From Ardenticatenaceae bacterium (lineage in GTDB: Bacteria > Chloroflexota > Anaerolineae > Promineifilales > Promineifilaceae): a DNA stretch of 64,000 nt. The stretch spans positions 1 through 64,000 of the forward strand of contig JACKBS010000006.1 of NCBI GenBank assembly GCA_020634435.1, written 5' to 3'. Both the position numbers and the translations under genes were made by a program. Position 1 is the first letter of the stretch, and every line of letters begins with the position of its first letter. Positions 45,277 to 52,821 of the stretch are shown here, piece after piece. The notes beneath the pieces were generated by a model that saw only the letters and a program-made list of their open reading frames with translations, did no database searches and was not told the origin of the DNA.

Positions 45277-46917
45277 GGATTTAACATTGCCATTTTGGTG
45301 GCGATTTTGGTGCGGCTGGCCGAACCGTTTCTTCCACCACGCGGGGCAGTTATTTTTGCCTTGGTGGGCATCTCGCTCTACACAGTCTTGGTGGGCGCGG
45401 ATGCATCTGTGGTGCGGGCGGCGCTCATGGGTGGCATTTACCTCGTCACCACGCGTTGGCTGGGACGGCCGAATTTTGCCTTTGCCTCCCTCTTTTTGGC
45501 GGGGATGGTGATGACAGTTTTACGGCCGTTTACCCTTTGGGACGTCGGTTTTCAGCTCAGCTTTGCCGCGACGCTCAGCCTCATGCTCTATGCCGATCCG
45601 CTGACGCAGTGGGCGCGGCGCGGTTTGCAGCGCTGGCTGGCGCGTGAGTGGGTGGAAAAAGTGATGGGCGTTTTGTCCGAGGCCGTCATCCTCACCATTG
45701 CCGCGCAAATCCTCACCTTGCCGTTGATGATAGGTTACTTCGGCCAGCTTTCGCTCATCAGCCTGCTGGCCAACGCCCTCATTTTGCCCGTGCAGCCGGC
45801 GGTGATGATTTGGGGTGGATTGGCTACGCTGGCGGGGCTGGTTGTCCCGGCCGTCGGACAACTATTTGCCTGGGTTGCCTGGCTTTTCTTGGGCTATACC
45901 ATCTGGATGGTGCGCCTGTTTGCGGCGGTGCCGGGAGCGGCCGTTCCGTTGACAGTTTCCACGGCCGGAGTGGTGGGCATTTACACGGTCATCGCTGCGC
46001 TGACCTGGTGGGGCAAACAGCCTGCGGAAATGCGAGAAAAGCTTTGGACGGCCGTTCGGCAAAACATCACGCAGCGGTTGGCAGTGGGGGCGGCGGGGGT
46101 AACGGCCGTTCTCATCTTCAGTTGGGGCATGACCCAGCCGGATGGCCAGCTGCACATCGTCTTTTTCGATGTGGGACAGGGCGATGCGACCTTTATCCAA
46201 ACACCCAGCGGGCGGCAAATTTTGGTCGATGGCGGCCTTTACCCCAGCATTCTCAATGACCAATTGGGGCGGCAGATGCCATTCTGGGATAAAGAAATCG
46301 ACATGCTGGTAGCCACCCATGCCGACGCGGACCATGTTTCCGGGCTGGTGGGCGTGTTTGACCGCTACCATGTCAATCAGCTCATCACCAACGGCGAAAG
46401 CTTTGGCGAATCGCCCATCTACGATGAAGTGTTGGCGGCGGCCCAGAAGCAGACCACCGAAATTCGTCCCGTGCAGGCTGGCGAAGTGATTGAATTTGGC
46501 GACGGGGTGCGGCTGGAGGTGGTGCATCCCGGCCCGGTGCTGGTGGCGGACAATCGCAACGAAAACTCCGTTTCCATGCGGTTGGTCTATGGCGACTTTA
46601 CCTTTTTGTTTACCGGGGATGCTGAGCAGGCGGGGGAGGCGGAGATGCTGGCGGCGGAACGGCCGTTATCGGCCCTGGTATTTAAAGCCGGTCATCACGG
46701 TTCCAATTCATCCAGCAGTATGCCCATGTTGCAAGCGGTGCAGCCGCAAATTGTCATCGTGTCAGCGGGGGTGGACAATCGCTTTGGTCATCCGGCCCCA
46801 GAGATGCTGGAACGGGCAACGGCCGTTGGTGCTGTGGTGCTGCGTACGGATGAATTAGGCACCATCAGCGTTACCACCGACGGTAAAACTATGTCCTGGC
46901 AAGCTGATCCGCCCTGA
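45277..46917 (+). pseudogene. comEC: ComEC/Rec2 competence protein, 5'-truncated
   Basis: The open frame starts abruptly at GFNIAIL, the well-known motif of the ComEC competence domain, directly next to the repeat flank. About 547 codons remain. They encode several membrane helices (VGISLYTVLVGADASVVRAA; LILPVQPAVMIWGG) and the C-terminal metallo-beta-lactamase domain (DVGQGDATFIQTPSGRQILVDG; THADADHVSGL; FKAGHHGSNSS). The usual N-terminal OB-fold domain and first helices are missing, so DNA uptake by this protein is probably lost. An in-frame ATG/GTG start with a ribosome-binding site is not seen. Several ACGGCCGT copies confirm a native gene. The missing 5' part may lie elsewhere in the genome. 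Confidence 0.8.
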
Positions 46918-46929
46918 TAAGCAAAAAAA

Positions 46930-46951
46930 GAGCCGAGGGTTATCTCGGCTC
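46930..46951. terminator. Terminator hairpin after comEC
   Basis: GAGCCGAG (46930-46937) pairs perfectly with CTCGGCTC (46944-46951) around a 6-base loop. A seven-A run precedes it and a T-rich stretch follows, so it may work for both strands, ending comEC and the small minus-strand gene. Confidence 0.7.
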
Positions 46952-47016
46952 GCGGTTTGTTCGTTTGGTGGTGTTAGTGGGGGAAGAATAAGGGAGTCTA
47001 ATAAAAATTTTTAGAG

Positions 47017-47259
47017 TTAAGCAGTTTCTAAAGAGCTACCAGATGATTTGCCATTCCACATACTTTCGAGCAGTCCGGTGATGGCTTTCTTTTCTTTTTT
47101 AACTTCGTGCAGTTCGGCTAACGTCTGCTCTAGAGCATCTTCACACAACTTCAACTGCGCTCGGGCCGATTGTAGACGGCGGGTGTCTTCAGCCAGACGC
47201 TCATGCAGCATCCTCTCCCGCTTTTCCAGTTCAATACGCTTTGCAATTTCATTACCCAC
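47017..47259 (-). CDS. Small coiled-coil protein
   Basis: 80 aa with a GTG start and GGAAGGG about 8 bases upstream. Nearly all of it is one charged helix (LEKRERMLHERLAEDTRRL, then EQTLAELHEVKKEKKAIT), with a short Ser-rich tail. No family recognised. Monocistronic between convergent comEC and a lipoprotein gene. Confidence 0.5.
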   Translation of the reverse strand: MGNEIAKRIELEKRERMLHERLAEDTRRLQSARAQLKLCEDALEQTLAELHEVKKEKKAITGLLESMWNGKSSGSSLETA

Positions 47260-47522
47260 GGCTTTTTCCCTTCCTTAGCAACTTCTTTTACTAGCTACTC
47301 AAACAACACTGACTTGGGTGAAATGCTCGGTGCCTCAAATTATCAACGAACAAGGTTACGTATAGTATTACAGTACTGTTTGGTATTATACACCAATCTT
47401 AAGTTAGTAAACGGTGGATAAGTGTAAACTAGGTAACAGTTTGAGATATTAAGCATCTATCCTACAATTTTGCCCGCCTGCAAAAGGCTGGGAAGAAGGA
47501 AAAATGTTGGATTGGATCACCT

Positions 47523-49067
47523 ATGAAAACAATTAAAACGATGCGTTTGGCGTGCTGGCTGGGGCTGCTTTTGCTGCTGATTGTGGCCTGTGGTCAGGAA
47601 AATGATGGGGTATCTTCTCCCACGGCAGCGGTTACCGCAGCGGTGGCAATGGCCGATACGGCCGTATCCACTCCCCTCCCGCCAACCGACACGCCTACGC
47701 CAACCCGCACTCCGGTGCCTACCCCCGCCGTGCCCTTCATTGACGCCGCGGATCAGCCGCTAACCGACGCTGGCGATCTACAGATTGCCAGCGTTGTATC
47801 CCCCGAGGACGGCTGGTTGGTGCTGTACGCCATGACGGACGGTGAATTGGGCGAGGTGTTGGGCTATACGGCCGTTACCACCGGCCTCAATCAGAACCTC
47901 ACGCTAACCATTGATCCGCAGCTGGCCACGCCAACCCTGGGCGCTGTGCTGCATAGCGACGTAGGCGAAAGCGGCGAGTTTGAATTCCCTGAGGGGCCAG
48001 ATGTGCCGATGCAATGGGAATCGGCTCAGGTAGCTACTATGTTTGCTCTGGATTTTCAGCTGTCGGAACCGGTTATTGAGGCGAAGGATCAGACGATTAG
48101 CGAAGATGGTGTGGTGCATATCGACAGTGTGCAGCTGCCCCAGGATGGTTGGCTGGCGATTCACTCAGAGGAAAACGGCCGTCTGGCTCAGGTGCTAGGT
48201 GTCGTGCCGCTGGCGGCTGGTCGGCATGAGGACATTGCCATCACGATTCCCTGGCGCAATGGCACACCCACGCTGTATGCTGCCCTCTATGCCGACAATG
48301 ATGAGCTGCTACACTTTGATTATCAGGCCGAAGACGAACCGCTGCTGGCCAGCGGTGAACCAGTGGTTGCATCCATCACCGCGACCTATCCGCCGGACAT
48401 TTACGTGCTGGATCAGCCATTGGTGGATGGTGTATTTGAGGTTGAGCGGGTGATCAGCAACGGGCCAGGCTGGCTGGTGGCCTACTATGACGACGATGGC
48501 GCACCGGGGCTGATCATTGGTTCGGCACCGCTGGCCGATGGCTTGAATGAGCGGGTCCAGGTGAAAGTATTGGAATCGGCGGCGACCGATGTGCTGCACC
48601 TGCGGCTGCACGAGGACACCGTGCTAGGCGATAACTTTGACTTTCCGCGCGTGGACCAGCCAGTGTTGTACGACGGCCGTTTACCCAGCACGGTCACGTT
48701 TAGCCTGACGCCCGGCAATTACCTGATTGTGGACGATCAGTCGCTGCCAAACACGGGTACCGCTTCAGCGGTGCTGACGGTGGACCTGGTGGTAGTGAAT
48801 GTGCCCACCTGGGTAGCCATCGAGGCGGATGATAATGGAGAGCGGGGGGAGGTGCTGGGGTTTACGGCCGTATCCCCCGGCGTCAACCACGACATTGCCA
48901 TCTCCATTGACCCCACCCTGGCCACCGAAACGCTGTACGTGACGCTCTACCTCAACGCGGGTGAGCCAGACGAATTTGACCCCGACGGGGCCGACGTGCC
49001 GCTTCAGCGCAACCGCAGCCCGATTTCGGTGCCGTTTTTCTTGTTGCAGAATGAGCAAGAAGAGTAA
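47523..49067 (+). CDS. Lipoprotein with four DUF7282-like repeats
   Basis: 514 aa. A lipoprotein signal (LLLLLIVACG, Cys at about 23) is followed by a TPT/TPV linker (about 50-68). Four repeats of about 105 residues follow, each with the pattern DQ-L---G---I-SV--P-DGWLVLY--DGE-GEVLG, then -G-N--L-I-----ATPTL-AVLH-D-GE---F-FP. This fits the DUF7282 domain of cell-surface proteins in Chloroflexota and haloarchaea (family assignment from memory). Five ACGGCCGT copies. The protein is likely anchored outside the membrane. The role is unknown; the acidic repeats may bind cations. Confidence 0.75.
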   Translation: MKTIKTMRLACWLGLLLLLIVACGQENDGVSSPTAAVTAAVAMADTAVSTPLPPTDTPTPTRTPVPTPAVPFIDAADQPLTDAGDLQIASVVSPEDGWLVLYAMTDGELGEVLGYTAVTTGLNQNLTLTIDPQLATPTLGAVLHSDVGESGEFEFPEGPDVPMQWESAQVATMFALDFQLSEPVIEAKDQTISEDGVVHIDSVQLPQDGWLAIHSEENGRLAQVLGVVPLAAGRHEDIAITIPWRNGTPTLYAALYADNDELLHFDYQAEDEPLLASGEPVVASITATYPPDIYVLDQPLVDGVFEVERVISNGPGWLVAYYDDDGAPGLIIGSAPLADGLNERVQVKVLESAATDVLHLRLHEDTVLGDNFDFPRVDQPVLYDGRLPSTVTFSLTPGNYLIVDDQSLPNTGTASAVLTVDLVVVNVPTWVAIEADDNGERGEVLGFTAVSPGVNHDIAISIDPTLATETLYVTLYLNAGEPDEFDPDGADVPLQRNRSPISVPFFLLQNEQEE

Positions 49068-49152
49068 CCAGGGTTTGTGGGGGAAACGGCCGTAGTTGGA
49101 TGAGGCTTCACACGAATTAAGCACCACGCCAGAACGTAAGGGAATAAAAGCG

Positions 49153-49698
49153 CTATGATTCTTCGCTAAGGGCCTGTAGGGTCGCTTGTGCCTGCTCAAG
49201 CCATTCAATATACGTTCTTTCAAACATCACGCCAAAATCAAGAGTCAAAGATTCAAGGACCGCTTCGAGATCATCGTGAGCCGTCTCACGGATTACCTCG
49301 CGCAAGCCATCAAATGTTTCACTTCGTTTTTTATGTGCCTCTTGCTGGGTATTTATCATTTCTTGCAATCTTTTCACAGACAAAGTTTTGCCAAAGAATA
49401 TTTGAATCAGAAACGCATCTCGGTAAGTTAGCGGTTCTTGATCTTCGTTTAGCCACTCTGTTAGTTCGGTAAGACCAGCTTCCGTAAGTGAATATCGTTT
49501 GCGGTTCGGGCGCTTTGTTTGAAGCTCTTGTTTTGACGAAATCAAGCCATCTTGTTCTAGGCGATTGAGCGTTCGGTAAATTTGGGTGTGGTCTGCTGAC
49601 CAAAAATGAGATACGGCCAGATCAAAGAATTTTTTCAATTCGTAGCCAGTCATCGGGCGTTTATTTAATTGTGCTAAAAGTGCATGCTTAAGGGACAC
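49153..49698 (-). CDS. PadR-family transcriptional regulator (long form, Vir_act_alpha_C)
   Basis: 181 aa, GTG start. The winged helix reads LKHALLAQLNKRPMTGYELK and QIYRTLNRLEQDGLISSK, and the C-terminal half is the helical dimerisation domain of the longer PadR type (YRDAFLIQIFFGKTL; LEQAQATLQAL). It is divergent from the FAH-family gene. The spacer holds a promoter overlapped by an inverted repeat with the PadR half-site pattern ATGT-N8-ACAT, so it probably represses that gene and perhaps itself. Confidence 0.9.
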   Translation of the reverse strand: MSLKHALLAQLNKRPMTGYELKKFFDLAVSHFWSADHTQIYRTLNRLEQDGLISSKQELQTKRPNRKRYSLTEAGLTELTEWLNEDQEPLTYRDAFLIQIFFGKTLSVKRLQEMINTQQEAHKKRSETFDGLREVIRETAHDDLEAVLESLTLDFGVMFERTYIEWLEQAQATLQALSEES

Positions 49699-49891
49699 TT
49701 TCTAACTGCCTTTTGTGTACCTGTTCAAGACCCGCGTTGTGGGTGCAACTGGGGGTCTGTACAAGTTTTCAATTTATTCTCCCCATCGTATTTAAAGCCT
49801 AATACGATCGTTAGTTATCTTAACACTGTACTGATTTGACCACAAACGGACTCGTAGAATTTTATATGAGATGCAAATTTTCTTTTTGGGA

Positions 49892-49940
49892 TTGACAGGT
49901 CAATTCATATCCTTTAATATGTGCTAATTCACATATTAAA
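49892..49940 (+). promoter_or_regulatory. Promoter and PadR-type operator of the FAH-family gene
   Basis: TTGACA (49892-49897), a 17-bp spacer, then TAATAT (49915-49920) form a good sigma70-like promoter. Overlapping the -10 is a perfect inverted repeat: TTTAATATGTG (49913-49923), a 6-base centre, CACATATTAAA (49930-49940). It includes ATGT-N8-ACAT, the known PadR recognition pattern. A repressor bound here would block RNA polymerase. Confidence 0.75.
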
Positions 49941-49960
49941 TATATCACATAAAAAGGCTT

Positions 49961-51154
49961 ATGAAACTGAAAATAGTACGCATAACTTTTATTGTCCTGG
50001 TTGGTTTTCTACTGACAATGGGTGTCATTAGCATGATTGGGGATCGCACGTATACATATACGCCCCTTTTTGACGAGATGATGCCTGAGAATACAGTTAA
50101 GAACTTCATGGTTGCTCCAACAGAAACAGCGCTAACATTTGCTCGTTATGAAAGTGAAGCTGGTATTCAGGTGTTGTTGGTTCATCGTTATACGGCAGAC
50201 TGGATCGAAGGGGTTAATTTGAACGATGCTCTCCAGACCCCCGAAACTGATGTTCTGGTTTTGTTTGAAACTGAGGGATACGATAGGCTTGCCAAATTGA
50301 ATCATACTGTGGCATTGGTGCGCATTGCTTCAGAGAACGTCGTTATTCCAATTGATACGGGCGAGAGGCATATAGCGATGGGGGGGAATTACCTGGAACA
50401 TGGTCAGGAAGTGGCCATTGAAACGCCATGGATTTTTCCCAAAATTGTGCAACCAACACCTGCATTTGCTGATGTGCCATGGAATACAACGATGCTTGAT
50501 CCCGAAGTAGAAATGGGGTTGGTCTTGCTCAATGATCTTCGTAAAGAGGATGGATTCCCAGAATATATGGGGATCATTTTGGTGAATGATTTCAGTGACC
50601 GAAAACGTTTGGTGCAGTATACCAACCCGAACAGTGATGATCCCTGTGCAGGGTGTACTGAGGGCAAAAGCCAAGCGATGTATTTGCCAATTGGCAATTT
50701 GCTGGTCGTTCCAAAGGATTTTGAAACCTTTTATCCGCAAATAGAGTTGCGTTTATACGTCAACAACGCATTGCGCCAAAAGGCTTATACGAGTGAACTC
50801 ACGCTGAATCCGCGACAGATAGTGAATACCATTTGGGAAAATGCAGAGGCTCTTTATGATTACCAAGGGGGAAAGACTTCTCTGTTAGCCAATCCAGACC
50901 TTATTGAAAAAGGAACTATCATTCTAACAGGGACTCCGGCTGGTGTTGTTTTTAGCCCACCGACCTTCCGTCAGATCATGTCTGGTATTCCGGGGTATAT
51001 CTTGAGTTTCAACTGGTCTAATCGCTCCCCATTGGATGGTTATTTTCGTGGAGCAGAAGGAGCCCGTCTGTTTTTGCAAAAAGGTGATCAAGTTATTTCA
51101 AGTGCAAATTATCTGGGCATTCTAGATCAAAGGATTCGGGATGACTTAAAATAG
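49961..51154 (+). CDS. Fumarylacetoacetate hydrolase-family protein with N-terminal membrane anchor
   Basis: 397 aa. An N-terminal hydrophobic helix (about 4-26, VRITFIVLVGFLLTMGVISM) precedes an FAH-type domain. Conserved features are GGNYLEHGQEV, the metal-ligand motif DPEVEMGLVL, the loop LPIGNLLVVP and LTGTPAGVV. FAH-family enzymes hydrolyse or decarboxylate beta-dicarbonyl compounds with a bound Mg2+/Ca2+. The membrane anchor is unusual, as most are cytosolic. A short insertion (DDPCAGCTEGK) with two Cys is also atypical. Divergent from and probably controlled by PadR. The substrate is unknown. Confidence 0.75.
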   Translation: MKLKIVRITFIVLVGFLLTMGVISMIGDRTYTYTPLFDEMMPENTVKNFMVAPTETALTFARYESEAGIQVLLVHRYTADWIEGVNLNDALQTPETDVLVLFETEGYDRLAKLNHTVALVRIASENVVIPIDTGERHIAMGGNYLEHGQEVAIETPWIFPKIVQPTPAFADVPWNTTMLDPEVEMGLVLLNDLRKEDGFPEYMGIILVNDFSDRKRLVQYTNPNSDDPCAGCTEGKSQAMYLPIGNLLVVPKDFETFYPQIELRLYVNNALRQKAYTSELTLNPRQIVNTIWENAEALYDYQGGKTSLLANPDLIEKGTIILTGTPAGVVFSPPTFRQIMSGIPGYILSFNWSNRSPLDGYFRGAEGARLFLQKGDQVISSANYLGILDQRIRDDLK

Positions 51155-51199
51155 CTTGTACTGTGGATGCAATCTGGACGGCTGATGACTGAACAGCCC

Positions 51200-52288
51200 T
51201 TACGACTCCCGCACCAACCCAATCATATCCCCCAGCACGCCAGCGGCGGTCATCTCCACGCCCGCGCCCTTGCCGCCAATGAGCAGTGGCTCGTCGCTGT
51301 AATGGCCGGTGCGGAAGCTGATGTACTTCATGTTGGCCAGTGGGCTGTTGGCCGGGATGGGTTTGAGACCGACAGTGCCGCTGCCTTCGGATAGTTCAGC
51401 GACGTAGCGCAGCACTTGCCCATTGGCATGGGCTTCTGCCACGCGCTCCGCCATCGCTTCATCCAGTTGGCTGGCGGCTTGCAAAAACTGCGGCACCGTA
51501 AGATTGGCCAAATCTGGCGTGTACAGCGATTCCACTTCGATGTCGCTGGCTTCCAGCGGCCAGCCCGCCATGCGGCCCAAAATCATCACCTTGCGCATTA
51601 CGTCCTGCCCGCCTAAATCTTCGCGCGGGTCGGGTTCGGTGTAGCCCTTCGCCTTGGCTTCGGCGATGGCCTGGGAGAGCGGCACGCCAGCGTCGAGCTG
51701 GGTGCAAATAAAGCCCAGCGTACCGCTGAGCTGCCCCTCAATCTGGTAAATCGGATCGTTCACGTCCAGCAGATAGCGCAGCGTGGCAATGACGGGCTGG
51801 CCGCCACCCACGGTGGATTCATGGCGCAGGCGCGGGTGATTGTAGAAGGGTACGGCCGTTTCCCACGGTCCCGCCAGTGGTTTTTTGTTGGCCAACACCA
51901 CGCTGTGCCCCAGGTTCAGCGCCAGCAGCAGCGCCGGCTCCATCCCCTCCGCAGCGGTCACATCGACAAAAATGGCGGGTCCCAGCCCGGCGTCGGTTAC
52001 CTGCTGCACCAGCTCAATTTCACTGGGACGCACGCGGGTAGACGGCCGTTCCCCACGATAATCTGGGTCCACAGGCAGCCCTTGCGTTTTGGCCGCCACC
52101 GCGTCCAAAAGCTGGGCATCAGACAGGCCAGTTGGCTCCCACAGCATCGTCTGCCTGTCGGTAACGGCCACGATGTTGAACTGGATTTGATTACGGGTGG
52201 CGATAGCGGAACGGCCGTTGACAATCTGCCGCAACAAAGCCGAGCCAACACCGCCCACACCAAACAAAACAACGGCAACTTCTTTCAT
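51200..52288 (-). CDS. hom: Homoserine dehydrogenase
   Basis: 362 aa. The NAD(P)-binding motif is GVGGVGSALL near the N-terminus. Catalytic-domain signatures are VLANKKPLAG, STVGGGQPVIATLRYLL, GTLGFICTQL and GYTEPDPREDLGGQDVMRK with the key Lys and Asp residues. It reduces aspartate semialdehyde to homoserine on the way to threonine and methionine. It lacks a C-terminal ACT domain, so feedback control by threonine at the enzyme level is not expected. About 210 bp upstream on the same strand is a terminator-bearing leader unit that could attenuate it. It converges with the FAH-family gene. Confidence 0.93.
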   Translation of the reverse strand: MKEVAVVLFGVGGVGSALLRQIVNGRSAIATRNQIQFNIVAVTDRQTMLWEPTGLSDAQLLDAVAAKTQGLPVDPDYRGERPSTRVRPSEIELVQQVTDAGLGPAIFVDVTAAEGMEPALLLALNLGHSVVLANKKPLAGPWETAVPFYNHPRLRHESTVGGGQPVIATLRYLLDVNDPIYQIEGQLSGTLGFICTQLDAGVPLSQAIAEAKAKGYTEPDPREDLGGQDVMRKVMILGRMAGWPLEASDIEVESLYTPDLANLTVPQFLQAASQLDEAMAERVAEAHANGQVLRYVAELSEGSGTVGLKPIPANSPLANMKYISFRTGHYSDEPLLIGGKGAGVEMTAAGVLGDMIGLVRES

Positions 52289-52312
52289 ATTTCACCCCTT
52301 CTAAAACAATTT

Positions 52313-52372
52313 AACGCAGAGACACAGAGGCGCAGAGAAAAAATCTGTGTCATCTGTGCAATCTGTGGATTC
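52313..52372. repeat. Intergenic short-repeat sequence (cagagacacagag / tctgtgtcatctgtg type)
   Basis: Two low-complexity blocks upstream of hom, acgcagagacacagaggcgc and atctgtgtcatctgtgcaat, are partial complements of each other. From memory, similar strings recur between genes in environmental Chloroflexota and other genomes. The role is unknown. Confidence 0.45.
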
Positions 52373-52496
52373 TCATTCCCGCTGATGCACTAGCGTTCTC
52401 CCCCTCCATAATGACAACCGCGAATTATAGTAACAATCGAATGGGAACCGCTACATAAAAATTCGTTCCCTACTCAAATTCGTTGTTGCCCCATAC

Positions 52497-52531
52497 AAAA
52501 ACAAGGGCCCTGTCCGAGAACAGGGCCCTTG
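52497..52531 (-). terminator. Strong intrinsic terminator of the short leader unit
   Basis: CAAGGGCCCTGT (52502-52513) and ACAGGGCCCTTG (52520-52531) form a perfect 12-bp stem with a 6-base loop. On the minus strand it is followed by five T (52497-52501). A textbook rho-independent terminator, about 210 bp before the hom start. Confidence 0.85.
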
Positions 52532-52534
52532 CGT

Positions 52535-52580
52535 GCACCGTAGCGCTACTTGCTCATCCGAGAAGGTAGCGCTACGGTGC
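52535..52580. promoter_or_regulatory. Perfect 15-bp hairpin overlapping the leader ORF
   Basis: GCACCGTAGCGCTAC (52535-52549) pairs with GTAGCGCTACGGTGC (52566-52580) around a 16-base loop. The right arm lies inside the 18-codon ORF and the left arm directly after its stop. Ribosomes on the ORF would unfold it. The loop and the terminator loop share tccgaga. Confidence 0.7.
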
Positions 52581-52602
52581 GTTTAGATAAATTACTATCC
52601 AT
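52546..52602 (-). CDS. 18-codon leader ORF (candidate leader peptide or micropeptide)
   Basis: ATG at 52602 with a strong GAGGAGG 8 bases upstream; it encodes MDSNLSKRTVALPSRMSK and ends in TAG. It lies on a short transcript with its own near-consensus promoter and terminator. The peptide is not rich in one amino acid (one Thr, four Ser), so a classical threonine/isoleucine attenuator is not evident. It could be a leader for hom, an independent micropeptide, or part of a regulatory RNA. Confidence 0.5.
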   Translation of the reverse strand: MDSNLSKRTVALPSRMSK

Positions 52603-52693
52603 TAGCACCACCTCCTCATCATAAAGATAGCGGGCCTGCAAAAGCAAAAACGCTTTTACGTTGGCAAATCAATAGATTGGAAATGATTGGCGC

Positions 52694-52722
52694 ATTATGG
52701 CATACATAAACAGGCATGTCAA
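52694..52722 (-). promoter_or_regulatory. Near-consensus sigma70-type promoter of the leader unit
   Basis: On the minus strand TTGACA (52717-52722) is followed by exactly 17 bp and CATAAT (52694-52699). Transcription should start near 52687 and meet the terminator at about 52500, giving an RNA of about 190 nt. It is one of the best promoters in the window. Confidence 0.8.
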
Positions 52723-52821
52723 CATCGGCTGGGCAAAGATCAGAAATTTTTAACGAACCCTCCCTGGTAGAATGTTTGTGCTATAATCTCCGCTTCTAGA
52801 AAAAGAGATGGATTGTTTCCT

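Noticed and set aside
52289..52722. T-box riboswitch in front of homoserine dehydrogenase
   Set aside because: The conserved T-box sequence (TGGNACCGCG) and a specifier loop are not present; the structure is two simple hairpins with a coding leader.
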